A stretch of DNA of 36,116 nucleotides from Abditibacteriota bacterium (lineage in GTDB: Bacteria; Armatimonadota; UBA5829): assembly GCA_017445025.1 (NCBI GenBank), contig JAFSVJ010000081.1, forward strand, positions 1-36,116. The letters are read 5' to 3'. Below, one piece after another: positions 17,162-26,100 of the stretch. Numbering within the stretch: position 1 is the first letter of the stretch; every line of letters begins with the position of its first letter. The position numbers were made by a program, and so were the translations under genes. The notes under the pieces were generated by a model. That model was not told where the DNA came from. It worked only from the letters and a program-made list of their open reading frames with translations, and searched no databases.

Positions 17162-18142
17162 ATGTTATTTTTAAGTTTAGATCCCGGTGGAACAAAGTGT
17201 GAAGGCTGTTTGTGTAATGAAAAGGGTGAAATCCTCTCTTATTCAAAACAGTGCTATGAATATCTCAATACTGAAAATATGTCTTCTCCCAACTTTTTTG
17301 GAATAGGTCGGTCCCAAGAAGTTATTTTTAAATGTATTGAAGATTTATCTAAAGGTATTGTGAAAGGATCAGACATTTATGTAATTGCTCCGGGCCTTAG
17401 GTCTATTATTAAAAGCTCTCTCGAAAAGTTAAATATTGATTATTTGGAAATCTATTCCTTGGATGAACCCTATTTTATCTTGTGTGCTGAGGGGTTGACA
17501 GAAGGTTTTATTGTTATATCCGGCACAGGTGCGGAAGCTTGTTATAAAAGTCCCAAAAGAAAAATAATTTTAGATGGTTTAGGTCCTGTTTTGGGTGATT
17601 ACGGTAGCGGATACAGTATAGGTCTAAAGTCCATAAAGGCAGTTGCCAAAAGTGAGTGGTCAAAGGAGTGCGAAACTTCTATGTCCGAAAAAATAAATAA
17701 TATTATACTTGGTAAGCCTACCAATAATCAAGGTTGGGATTTAATAAAATTTTTTACTCGTAACCCGGAGAGAAGTTATATAGCTAAGTTTGCCAAAATC
17801 ACAGAACAAGAAGCCGAGAAAGGTGACAGAGTTGCACTTTGTATTTTAAGGGAAGAAGCAAAGGCACTGTCCGGCACATTGAAATATATATATACATATA
17901 TTAACTCTCAAAACCCGGATTTGCCTGTTGTTTGTGGGGGAAGTATATTGACAAAATCCGATCTATACTTTTCTTTGTTTAAAGAAGAAGTGCAAAAAGC
18001 TCTTCCTTTATCTAATATTTATAAGAGTAAAATTCCTCCTTGTTATGGAGGCTGTGTCTATTTGGCAACCAACATACTTAATTTGAGTTATGAAGAATAT
18101 CAAAAAACTCTTTATAACAACGCTTTGAAATATCATAAGTGA
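17162..18142 (+). CDS. BadF/BcrA-type ATPase, N-acetylglucosamine-kinase-like
   Basis: This 326-aa protein of the actin-like ATPase fold starts L-D-P-G-G-T-K-C (phosphate 1 motif). It has V-I-S-G-T-G-A-E-A near 116 and G-L-G-P-V-L-G-D-Y-G-S-G-Y-S-I-G near 140, the pattern of GlcNAc kinases of the BadF/BadG/BcrA/BcrD family, and V-C-G-G-S-I-L near 260. It probably phosphorylates an amino sugar or hexose released by the neighbouring enzymes; substrate choice is not readable. It starts eight bases after the DUF4838 stop and uses an AGGA overlapping that stop. It ends at TGA, one of the few TGA stops here. Confidence 0.8.
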   Translation: MLFLSLDPGGTKCEGCLCNEKGEILSYSKQCYEYLNTENMSSPNFFGIGRSQEVIFKCIEDLSKGIVKGSDIYVIAPGLRSIIKSSLEKLNIDYLEIYSLDEPYFILCAEGLTEGFIVISGTGAEACYKSPKRKIILDGLGPVLGDYGSGYSIGLKSIKAVAKSEWSKECETSMSEKINNIILGKPTNNQGWDLIKFFTRNPERSYIAKFAKITEQEAEKGDRVALCILREEAKALSGTLKYIYTYINSQNPDLPVVCGGSILTKSDLYFSLFKEEVQKALPLSNIYKSKIPPCYGGCVYLATNILNLSYEEYQKTLYNNALKYHK

Positions 18143-18180
18143 TTAATAAAAATGAAAAATGCAAAATAAATAGGTGGTTT

Positions 18181-21100
18181 ATGTCAACAATAATAAGTCT
18201 TGTTAATACACGAATAAAAGAACTGCAAAAACTAATAGTTAAAGATAAAATAGAGCTTGAGCCTTGGAAAACCCGTCACAGCTTCTATAAATCTTTCGGT
18301 GAATATGAATTTATAGATGATAACAGTGAAATTCTGGTCGGAGACATTTGGGCAAGAACAGGGCAAACCGCATTTATGGAAACTTCTTTTACTGTTCCTA
18401 TGAATTGGAAAGATGAATATATAGGCTTTGAATTTATCACCGGGGGCGAAGGACTTTTAAATCTTAACGGAAAACCTTACGCCGGAGTGGATGACAATAG
18501 GGGATATATCAGAATTACCCAAAATGCCAAGGTTGGTGAAACCTTTGATTTTAACATAGAAATCAAAACCGGGAGAGCTTGGGAATATTTGCCAAACAGA
18601 GATAATCCCACAGAGCCCTTTATTTTACAAAAGTCTAATTTGATTATTATAGATAAATTTATTGAAAGTGTATACTATGACTTTTATATTCCCGCATCTT
18701 TTGCCGAGGCTTATAAGGATGAACTTTTAAAAAACAAGATTTTTCAAATTATATATGATGCCTTTAAACTATGTGATTTCACCGACAAAAAATCTCATAA
18801 ATTCAGAGAAGGTTTGGCAGAGGCTGACGAATATTTGAAGAAAGAATTAAATAAAATAGATTGGCATAAACCCTTAGGTAAAAATTACTATTGCGGAAAC
18901 TCTCACCTCGATCTTATTTTTCTATGGCCCTTTAAGGAAACGGAAAGAAAAGTCGGAAGGACATATAATACTCTCATAACTCTTATGGATGAATATCCTG
19001 AGTATATTTTTAATCTGTCCCAAGTTCCCGTATATAAATTACTCTCAAAACATTATCCCGATACATATAAACAAATACTAAGCTATATTAAGGAAGGCAG
19101 AATTGAGCCTATGGGCGGAACTTATGTCCAAAACGATACCAACCTTGTAAGCGGGGAATCTCTTGTTCGTCAATGTCTTTATGGAAAAAGATATATGAAA
19201 GAGGTTTTGGGCTGTGATGTTCGGGTAGGATATTTGCCCGATGTTTTCGGATATTCCTATGCTCTTCCTCAAATCTATAAAAAGTGTGGAATAGATTATT
19301 TTGTCACCACTAAACTATCTTGGCAAGATACAAACAAATTTCCCTATCAAGTCTTTTGGTGGGAAGGTATAGACGGAAGTAAGCTTTTTACCTATTTGCC
19401 TTGGACTTGTGTGGATTATCTTAAGGTGCCAAAAGACCATTACAAAGTTTTGGAACACTATGAAGATAAACTCAAATGCTCCGATTATTTGGCACTCATA
19501 GGTTGGGGAGACGGTGGGGGAGGTCCCACAAGAATGGATATGGAAGCTTTAAGAAGAATGAAATCTCTTCCCGGTGTGCCTGAAAGCAAGTTTAGTAAAG
19601 TAGAAGATTTTTTGGATCACGCAAAAGAAATAAGCCACAATCTCCCTACATATAATGATGAACTCTATTTTGAATATCACAGGGGGACATACACTTCTCA
19701 AGCAAGAAATAAGAAATTTAACAGAAAATCCGAACTGAAATTAAGAGATGCGGAAATACTTTGTGTTATAGCTTCTTTATATGGTTTTGCATATCCAAGG
19801 GAAGAGTTGAAAGAAGCATGGGAAAAAGTCTTGCTTAACCAATTTCATGATTGTATCCCCGGAACTTCCATTGCAGAGGTTTATAAAGATAGCAACGGAG
19901 ATTATGAGAAAATATTTGAAATTACCGATTGTATTATATCAAAATCTCTTGAAACTCTTGCCTTAAAAGCTGATACTTCTCAGGAAGGTAAACCTATATA
20001 TGTGTTTAATACATTGTCTCACCAAAGGAGTGATATTGCAGAGATAAAAGTAAAAGATGATAAAGATTTTGCGGTTTACAATTCAAAGGGGGAGGAAATA
20101 CCTTCAAATCAATTTGACCATAAAATCATCTTTTATGCCGATTCAATTCCTTCCATGGGATACTCTGTATTTTATCTGAAAGAGGGTAAAAATCCTCTTC
20201 CTTCACCTTTTGATTTTAAAGACAATTCTGTTTCTACTCCTTTTTATGATGTTCGACTTAATGAGGACGGAACAATAGGACAAATTTATGATAAAAATAA
20301 TGAAAGAAATGTTCTGCCTTCCAAAGCTCGTGCCAATGTGTTGCAGCTATTTGAGGACAAACCGACTGATTGGGATGCTTGGGAAATTGAACATGATTTT
20401 GAAAACAGAAAATGGGAATGGACAAAAACAGCAGGACCTACTCTTATTGAAACCGGTCCTGTCAGAATGGTTTTAAGAAGTGAATACAAAACCGAAAAAT
20501 CCACCCTTTCTCAAGATATTATTTTTTATGCTCATAAACCTACAATAGACTTTAAAACAAGTGTGGATTGGGCAGAAGAACACACTTTATTTAAAGTTGC
20601 TTTCCCCGTAGATGTTAAATCAAAGGTGGCTACTTATGAAATAGCTTTCGGAAATATCAAGCGAAGCACCACAAACAATACTTCCAAAGAACAAGCTCAG
20701 TTTGAAGTTTCGGGACACAGATGGGCAGACCTGTCTGAACCTGATTATGGCGTTTCCATATTGAATGACTGTAAATACGGTTGGGATATAAAAGAAAATA
20801 TTATGAGATTAACTCTTTTAAAATCTCCAAAATGGCCGGACGAAACTTGCGACAAGGGTTGTCATGAGTGGACCTATTCTCTTTTTCCACATAAAGATAA
20901 TTCACTTACTCCAACCAACCGCCAAGCACATAATTTGAATACACCTTTGTATGCTGTAATGACGGATAATCACAAAGGATATAAGGAAACTGATTCCTTT
21001 GCCACAGTTTTAAAAGGAAATGTTATAATAGATTGTGTGAAACCTGCGGAAGATGATGATAAAATAATAATCAGATTTTATGAACCCTACGGAACAAGAG

Positions 21101-21255
21101 GGGTTGTAAAAGTTAAATTTATAAATGATATTATTTCCTGTGAAGAAACCAATCTTTTGGAAGAAAAAATAGATTCTGATTTTAAGGTTGTGGAAAATAT
21201 ATTAACTTTTTATGCTAAACCTTTTGAAATTAAAACATTTAAGTTGATTTTTTAA
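18181..21255 (+). CDS. GH38 alpha-mannosidase
   Basis: From the ATG at 18181, preceded by AGGTGG at 18171-18176, this encodes 1024 aa; an upstream GTG at 18139 overlaps the previous gene and lacks an RBS. The GH38 zinc site starts at N-S-H242-L-D244. The nucleophile is D354 in Y-L-P-D-V-F-G-Y, and H556 is in F-H-D-C-I-P-G-T-S, a hallmark of the family. The N-terminal 230 residues are a beta-rich domain and the C-terminal 450 are the family's beta-sandwiches. It has no signal peptide, so it acts on imported mannosides. It is the last gene of the pilin 2-DUF4838-kinase transcript. Confidence 0.93.
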   Translation: MSTIISLVNTRIKELQKLIVKDKIELEPWKTRHSFYKSFGEYEFIDDNSEILVGDIWARTGQTAFMETSFTVPMNWKDEYIGFEFITGGEGLLNLNGKPYAGVDDNRGYIRITQNAKVGETFDFNIEIKTGRAWEYLPNRDNPTEPFILQKSNLIIIDKFIESVYYDFYIPASFAEAYKDELLKNKIFQIIYDAFKLCDFTDKKSHKFREGLAEADEYLKKELNKIDWHKPLGKNYYCGNSHLDLIFLWPFKETERKVGRTYNTLITLMDEYPEYIFNLSQVPVYKLLSKHYPDTYKQILSYIKEGRIEPMGGTYVQNDTNLVSGESLVRQCLYGKRYMKEVLGCDVRVGYLPDVFGYSYALPQIYKKCGIDYFVTTKLSWQDTNKFPYQVFWWEGIDGSKLFTYLPWTCVDYLKVPKDHYKVLEHYEDKLKCSDYLALIGWGDGGGGPTRMDMEALRRMKSLPGVPESKFSKVEDFLDHAKEISHNLPTYNDELYFEYHRGTYTSQARNKKFNRKSELKLRDAEILCVIASLYGFAYPREELKEAWEKVLLNQFHDCIPGTSIAEVYKDSNGDYEKIFEITDCIISKSLETLALKADTSQEGKPIYVFNTLSHQRSDIAEIKVKDDKDFAVYNSKGEEIPSNQFDHKIIFYADSIPSMGYSVFYLKEGKNPLPSPFDFKDNSVSTPFYDVRLNEDGTIGQIYDKNNERNVLPSKARANVLQLFEDKPTDWDAWEIEHDFENRKWEWTKTAGPTLIETGPVRMVLRSEYKTEKSTLSQDIIFYAHKPTIDFKTSVDWAEEHTLFKVAFPVDVKSKVATYEIAFGNIKRSTTNNTSKEQAQFEVSGHRWADLSEPDYGVSILNDCKYGWDIKENIMRLTLLKSPKWPDETCDKGCHEWTYSLFPHKDNSLTPTNRQAHNLNTPLYAVMTDNHKGYKETDSFATVLKGNVIIDCVKPAEDDDKIIIRFYEPYGTRGVVKVKFINDIISCEETNLLEEKIDSDFKVVENILTFYAKPFEIKTFKLIF

Positions 21256-21258
21256 AAA

Positions 21259-21287
21259 TTGAAATATAAACTTTTTTTTGGTATAAT
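21259..21287 (+). promoter_or_regulatory. Promoter of second GH4 gene
   Basis: TTGAAA (21259-21264) and TATAAT (21282-21287) with a 17-bp spacer, starting directly after the GH38 stop. AAAGGAGA (21315-21322) is the RBS for the ATG at 21328. Confidence 0.8.
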
Positions 21288-21327
21288 ATAAATAGAAGAC
21301 AAAAGTTTTCATTTAAAGGAGATATAA

Positions 21328-22653
21328 ATGTCTAAAGTTTTTACAGTTATTGGTGGAGGGTCATTTGGTTTTACCACCACATTGGTTCGTGATCTGTTAA
21401 CATTCCCGGCTTTCAGAGATGCGGAACTTCGATTAATGGATATTAATGAAAAGAGAATGGGATTTGTTGCCAAAAGGTTGCAACAGATTAAAGAAGCGGG
21501 TAATTATCCTTGCACTATTAAAACATTCTTAAACGACAGAAGAGCCGCTCTTGACGGAGCTGACGGTGTTGTTTGCACAATCTTGCAAGGTGGGCCGGAA
21601 ATCTTTAGAACGGATATTGAAATTCCGTATAAATATGGTGTGGATATTAATATCGGGGATACAAGAGGACCAAGCGGTATTTTCAGAGCACTGCGAACTA
21701 TTCCCATTATGCTTGATATTTGTAAAGATATAGAGGAAATTTGTCCTAAGGCTATATTCTTAAACTATACTAACCCTATGGCTATGCTTTGTAATGCTAT
21801 GCAAAAGTCTTATCCAAATCTTTCAGTGACAGGTCTTTGTCACTCTGTTCAAGGAACTGCTCACATGTTGGCTGAATGGTTAGGTGTGGATATGAAGGAT
21901 GTCACTTATCTCTGTGCCGGTGTTAACCACCAAGCCCATTACTTGAAATTTGAAGTTAAAGGTGAGGACGCTTATCCCTCTCTCCGAAAAGTTATTTCCG
22001 AAAATGAAGAAATTCTAAACAAAGAACAAGTTCGAAATGAAATGTTTCTTAAATTGGGTTATTATGTGACAGAGTCCTCCGGTCACAACTCAGAATATGT
22101 TGCTTGGTTTAGAAAGAGAAAAGACCTTATTGAAAAATACTGCACTACGGGAACAAACTGGAATCCCGGCGAGCATGCATATATTTTAAATGAATATCTC
22201 AAAAACTACCAAAATTTTGACAGTATTACAGAGGAAGAACTTAAAAAGGAAATAGATCTAAAACGTGGTCAAGAATATGCTACTCAGATTTTCAACGCTA
22301 TATTTGGTGACAATACTCCTTTTAAGTTTAACGGTAATATTCCTAACAAGGGATTGATTGATAATCTTCCTTATGACTGTTGCGTGGAAGTTCCCGTATG
22401 GGCAAGCAAAGACGGTCTTGAAGGTATAAAGGTAGGTGCTTTGCCGGATCAATTAGCTCTGTTAAATAATATCACAGCTCGTTGTGAAGAATTGGCAGTC
22501 AAAGGTGCCCTTGAAGGTGATAAGACAAAAGTTTACCATGCTTGTCTCTTTGACCCTCTTACAAGTGCTGTTTTGTCAATGGATGAAATAAAGAATATGG
22601 TTGACGAAATGTTTGAAGCCAACAAGGATTATCTTGGTTATTTTAAAGATTAA
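21328..22653 (+). CDS. melA: GH4 glycosidase, MelA-type (second copy)
   Basis: This 441-aa paralog of the 8610-9935 enzyme has the same length and the same GH4 motifs ([29 protein letters not shown]). Divergence is concentrated in parts of the middle, such as residues about 230-250 and 280-320, while long tracts near bases 21543-21590 and the last 160 bases plus the terminator are almost identical. That patchwork suggests gene conversion after duplication. Because the metal and NAD sites are unchanged, any functional difference probably concerns the sugar or aglycone pocket. Confidence 0.88.
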   Translation: MSKVFTVIGGGSFGFTTTLVRDLLTFPAFRDAELRLMDINEKRMGFVAKRLQQIKEAGNYPCTIKTFLNDRRAALDGADGVVCTILQGGPEIFRTDIEIPYKYGVDINIGDTRGPSGIFRALRTIPIMLDICKDIEEICPKAIFLNYTNPMAMLCNAMQKSYPNLSVTGLCHSVQGTAHMLAEWLGVDMKDVTYLCAGVNHQAHYLKFEVKGEDAYPSLRKVISENEEILNKEQVRNEMFLKLGYYVTESSGHNSEYVAWFRKRKDLIEKYCTTGTNWNPGEHAYILNEYLKNYQNFDSITEEELKKEIDLKRGQEYATQIFNAIFGDNTPFKFNGNIPNKGLIDNLPYDCCVEVPVWASKDGLEGIKVGALPDQLALLNNITARCEELAVKGALEGDKTKVYHACLFDPLTSAVLSMDEIKNMVDEMFEANKDYLGYFKD

Positions 22654-22661
22654 AAAAAAGT

Positions 22662-22698
22662 AATCCAAATCACCTATATTGGTGGTTTGGATTTTTTT
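22662..22698 (+). terminator. Terminator of second GH4 gene
   Basis: The same 13-bp stem and TATATT loop as at 9944-9980, followed by a T run. Confidence 0.92.
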
Positions 22699-22701
22699 AA
22701 T

Positions 22702-22730
22702 TTGAAATTTCCCTTAATATTTGATATAAT
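22702..22730 (+). promoter_or_regulatory. Promoter of URO-D-family operon
   Basis: TTGAAA (22702-22707) and TATAAT (22725-22730) with a 17-bp spacer and an extended TGA before the -10. ACAGGTG lies before the ATG at 22767. Confidence 0.8.
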
Positions 22731-22766
22731 AATTAATAGAACATTCAAGTATTAACAGGTGATAAA

Positions 22767-23852
22767 ATGGATAAATTAGAAAACACTTTACGATTGCTTA
22801 AGCATGATAATCCTGAAAGAATAGGAAGTTATGAACATTTTTGGGGAGAGACTGTGCCGGAGTGGACAAAACAAGGTTATCCTTTAAATGATGATGGAAC
22901 TCCAAAGAGTATTTATGAAGTTTTTGATTATGATTTAATGCCATGTGGAAATTGGATTCATGGTTATCCGAAATTGACAGATGAAAGAATTGAAGAGACT
23001 GATGAATGGTTTATAGTTAAAAACGGTGCCGGAGCAACCATGAGGTTCATGAAAAATGCTTCTTCTACTCCCGAACATTTAGGTTTTGATATAGATTGCG
23101 AAGAAAAATGGCTGGAGTATAAACCTTATTATTTAGGTTTTAATGAAGGCAGAATAAATAAAGAAAGTATATTAAGAGATTATGAGAATTGTAAAAAATT
23201 AGGATCTGTAAGTATTCTTGAGAATGTATCTGTTTTTGAAACGCTCAGAAGTCATATAGGTGATGTTAATATGTGTATCAATCTTATTGAAGACCCTGAG
23301 TGGGTTGAAGATTTGTGTGATACATATACAAATATGCTTATAACTCATTATGATTATGTTTTTAAGAATATATTAAAGCCTGACGCTATGTGGATATATG
23401 AAGATATGGGTTATAATAAGGGTTTGCTATGTTCACCCCGAACCATGAGAGCAAGTATTTATCCATATCATAAAAAATTGTTGGACTATTTTAAATCACA
23501 AGGTCTTATGACTTTTATTCATTCTTGCGGAAATATAACAGAAGCCATTCCTGATATTATAGACAGTGGTTTTGTTTGTCTTAATCCTATGGAAGTAAAA
23601 GCCGGTTGTAATCTTTTGGATTTTGTTAAAAAATATGGAGATAAACTGGCTTTTTGCGGCGGAATGGACGTTAGAATAATGGAAACCAATGATAAGGATT
23701 TAATCAGAAAAGAGATGGAAAAACTATTTGGAGAGATGAAGAGATTAGGGGCAATGTGGTTCTTTGCAACGGATCACTCTGTATCCCCGAGAGTTAATTA
23801 CGATACATACAGATATATATTAGATAACTATTACGAATTAAGGAATTATTAA
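22767..23852 (+). CDS. URO-D-superfamily protein (methyltransferase-like)
   Basis: This 361-aa TIM-barrel protein is of the uroporphyrinogen decarboxylase superfamily. It has H252-S-C254-G-N and C297 in F-C-G-G-M-D, the H-x-C...C zinc set of corrinoid methyltransferases (MtaA/MtbA/CmuA type) rather than HemE. In genomes rich in glycosidases such proteins often lie in sugar-degradation clusters with unknown roles. No corrinoid protein is seen in the window. It starts an operon with a GH42-like enzyme. Its last 100 bases are duplicated at 24069-24168 around element A3. Confidence 0.8.
   Translation: MDKLENTLRLLKHDNPERIGSYEHFWGETVPEWTKQGYPLNDDGTPKSIYEVFDYDLMPCGNWIHGYPKLTDERIEETDEWFIVKNGAGATMRFMKNASSTPEHLGFDIDCEEKWLEYKPYYLGFNEGRINKESILRDYENCKKLGSVSILENVSVFETLRSHIGDVNMCINLIEDPEWVEDLCDTYTNMLITHYDYVFKNILKPDAMWIYEDMGYNKGLLCSPRTMRASIYPYHKKLLDYFKSQGLMTFIHSCGNITEAIPDIIDSGFVCLNPMEVKAGCNLLDFVKKYGDKLAFCGGMDVRIMETNDKDLIRKEMEKLFGEMKRLGAMWFFATDHSVSPRVNYDTYRYILDNYYELRNY
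23753..23852 (+). repeat. Gene-end duplication, copy A (end of URO-D gene)
   Basis: A 100-bp segment ending at the TAA. It is repeated without any difference at 24069-24168, offset 316. This copy is in frame with the gene. Confidence 0.95.
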
Positions 23853-23860
23853 TTTTATTT

Positions 23861-24068
23861 TTATAAATTAAAAATCCCTAAATTTTCTCTAATTTTTTTC
23901 TTAACGCAATTTTTATTTTCGTATCTCCTTGACATTCCTTCGTCTTTGAACAAAATCCTTTTGGCTACGCCTTATGCTTTTGCTCAAATACTCACTCATT
24001 ACAGTCGATGACTTCAATATAAAATTGCTTGTAAAAAATTGATAAAATTTGTTCTTTTCGATTTATAA
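23861..24068 (+). mobile_element. Palindromic element A3 (208 bp, no ORF)
   Basis: The outer arms TTATAAATTAAAAA (23861) and the complement of the segment ending GATTTATAA (24068) form an imperfect inverted repeat of about 45 bp that runs inward to ACGCAATTTT and AAAATTGC. Inside are TCGTATCTCCTTGAC, a GGCtacGCC hairpin within CAAAA/TTTTG arms, and ACAGTCGATGACT, closely matching A2. The right end abuts the second gene-end copy exactly. Nothing else lies in the spacer 23853-24182 apart from the copy and an RBS. Confidence 0.85.
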
Positions 24069-24168
24069 AATGTGGTTCTTTGCAACGGATCACTCTGTAT
24101 CCCCGAGAGTTAATTACGATACATACAGATATATATTAGATAACTATTACGAATTAAGGAATTATTAA
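24069..24168 (+). repeat. Gene-end duplication, copy B (orphan URO-D tail)
   Basis: An exact copy of the last 100 bases of the URO-D gene, followed directly by AAAAGGA and the GTG of the next gene. This junction looks like the ancestral operon junction, so the element and the upstream copy are the newcomers (inference). Confidence 0.95.
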
Positions 24169-24182
24169 AAAGGAATATAAAA

Positions 24183-26069
24183 GTGCAATTAGAAAAAGTC
24201 TTTGGAAGTAATTTTAATACAAAGGAAGCTTTAAAAAAGATAAAAGAATACGGCTTTACATCAACAGAAGCCTATGTCTTTTGGAATAGAATAGAACCGG
24301 AAAAAGGTAAATTTGATTTCTCTTATTATGATGAGGAAGTTAAGAGAGTTAAAGATGCGGGTCTTAAATGGCTTCCCTTTGTTTTGGTAGGTCCTAATTA
24401 TGCAGCTCCACAGTGGAGATTAAAGGAAGAGACCTTTGTGCCTCTTGTTTGCCTTGAACACAACAAAGAGTGTCCTATTGAATCTATATGGAATTTAAAC
24501 CTTAGAGAGCATATAACAAGGGTTTTAGAGGCAATATGTGATCACTATGGACCTTGGGATGTTATTGAGGCTGTTATGCCGGGTATTAGCGGAGATTATG
24601 GAGAAGCTATATTCCCGGTCCACGGAAACTGGCCCGGTGTTTATCATGGTCACTCAGGATATTGGGCAGGGGATCCTCTTGCTATGGCATCTTTTCAAGT
24701 ATATTTAAAAGAAAAATATAAGACTATAGATGCTTTAAATAAGGCTCACAGAGAAAGTTATGATACTTGGGACGAGGTTCGTCCAAAACTCGCACATAAA
24801 TGCAACAGAAGTGCGTTTTTAGATATGGTTTTGTGGTATAAGCAGTCTATGACTGATTATGCTGATTTTTGGATGGGTGAATGCAGAAGAATATTCGGAG
24901 CTGATATGTCTTTATATCTTTGCACCGGTGGTTGTGAACAACCTTATCATGGCTCCGACTTTGCCGCTCAAGCTCGTGTATGTGCCAAACATGGTGCCGG
25001 TTTAAGATTAACCAATGAAGTAAATAAGTTTTATGAAAACTTTGCTTGGACAGTTCATCCTTGGAGTGCTTGTAATTATTATGGAGCTTATTATGGTTTA
25101 GAGCCGGTAGGTCTCATTACCCCAAGAGGCTATAGAGAAAGATTGTTCGGAACTATGGCTTACGGAAATAACGAATTTCACACTTACGGTATTTTTGATG
25201 TAGAAACTCTTGATATGAAATATGAGGATAAAGATTGGGAGTTTTTCATAAAAAACTATTCAAATGTTGTTCTTAAAGCGAATGAGATAAATTTGAACAA
25301 AGATATGAAAACTATAGGTATTTTTTATCCTATGGATAGGAGTATTTTTGACGGAGAAGTGCCTAAAAGTATTTTGTTTGTTATTAAAATGCTAAGGCAT
25401 AATTTCCCTGTATCTGTTATTTGCGAGACAATGATTCTTGACGGAGCTTTAGATAAACTTGATACTCTTTACATTATGGATGCAGAGTTTACAAGGAAAG
25501 AGGTTATCGAAAAGATTGTTGATTGGGCTAAAACCAAAGGTAAACAGATATTTGCCAACGGTCTTTTGAAAGATATAGAACTTGAGGAAGTTCCGGAGTT
25601 TAATGAACTTTTTGGTATTAATAAAGACACGGAAGAATGTCGCGGACACGTGGATACTTTTATTATTCCCAATAAAGATTTTGAAAATCTCTCAAAGAAA
25701 GATCATTTGTATTGTGAAAAATCATTTATGAATTTAGACAAAGGAGCTGTTCCGCTATCAGCTTCAAGGGAAGATAAAGCTTTAGTAGAAATATTTAAAA
25801 AACCAATCGGAACAGTTTATCCGATGTTTTATAAAGATACTCCTAACAGTAATGGTTTTTGTAGATGTATTATGTATACAGGGGTTTGCGATCTTGTGCA
25901 TGATCCTGAAGAGTTGTGGACTTCAAACGGTTGCTTTGAAGCCTTGTTAAAGGATGTTGCCCAAAGGTCAAAAGTTAAATACTTTGACCTGAAAGAAGGT
26001 GAAGTTGCCCGAGCTATGCTCTTTGGTAAGGAATTAGTCCTAACAGAAACAGAACTAAAATTAGAATAA
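24183..26069 (+). CDS. GH42-like beta-galactosidase-type glycosidase
   Basis: This 628-aa protein starts at GTG with AAAAAGGA before it. Residues about 10-370 form a GH-A type TIM barrel (A-Y-V-F-W-N-R-I-E-P-E-K-G near the start). E141 in G-D-Y-G-E-A-I-F-P is the likely acid/base and E279 in L-T-N-E-V-N a candidate nucleophile. From about 375 a Rossmann-like segment (T-I-G-I-F-Y-P-M-D-R) fits the trimerisation domain that follows the barrel in GH42. It lacks a signal peptide. It could also be an unassigned relative of GH14/GH42, so specificity is not claimed. Confidence 0.7.
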   Translation: MQLEKVFGSNFNTKEALKKIKEYGFTSTEAYVFWNRIEPEKGKFDFSYYDEEVKRVKDAGLKWLPFVLVGPNYAAPQWRLKEETFVPLVCLEHNKECPIESIWNLNLREHITRVLEAICDHYGPWDVIEAVMPGISGDYGEAIFPVHGNWPGVYHGHSGYWAGDPLAMASFQVYLKEKYKTIDALNKAHRESYDTWDEVRPKLAHKCNRSAFLDMVLWYKQSMTDYADFWMGECRRIFGADMSLYLCTGGCEQPYHGSDFAAQARVCAKHGAGLRLTNEVNKFYENFAWTVHPWSACNYYGAYYGLEPVGLITPRGYRERLFGTMAYGNNEFHTYGIFDVETLDMKYEDKDWEFFIKNYSNVVLKANEINLNKDMKTIGIFYPMDRSIFDGEVPKSILFVIKMLRHNFPVSVICETMILDGALDKLDTLYIMDAEFTRKEVIEKIVDWAKTKGKQIFANGLLKDIELEEVPEFNELFGINKDTEECRGHVDTFIIPNKDFENLSKKDHLYCEKSFMNLDKGAVPLSASREDKALVEIFKKPIGTVYPMFYKDTPNSNGFCRCIMYTGVCDLVHDPEELWTSNGCFEALLKDVAQRSKVKYFDLKEGEVARAMLFGKELVLTETELKLE

Positions 26070-26100
26070 TTTGCGATTTTTTAATTTGGATTAGTATTAA

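Noticed and set aside
18139..18180. Upstream GTG start for the GH38 gene
   Set aside because: It overlaps the kinase stop without an RBS, while ATG 18181 has AGGTGG at proper distance.
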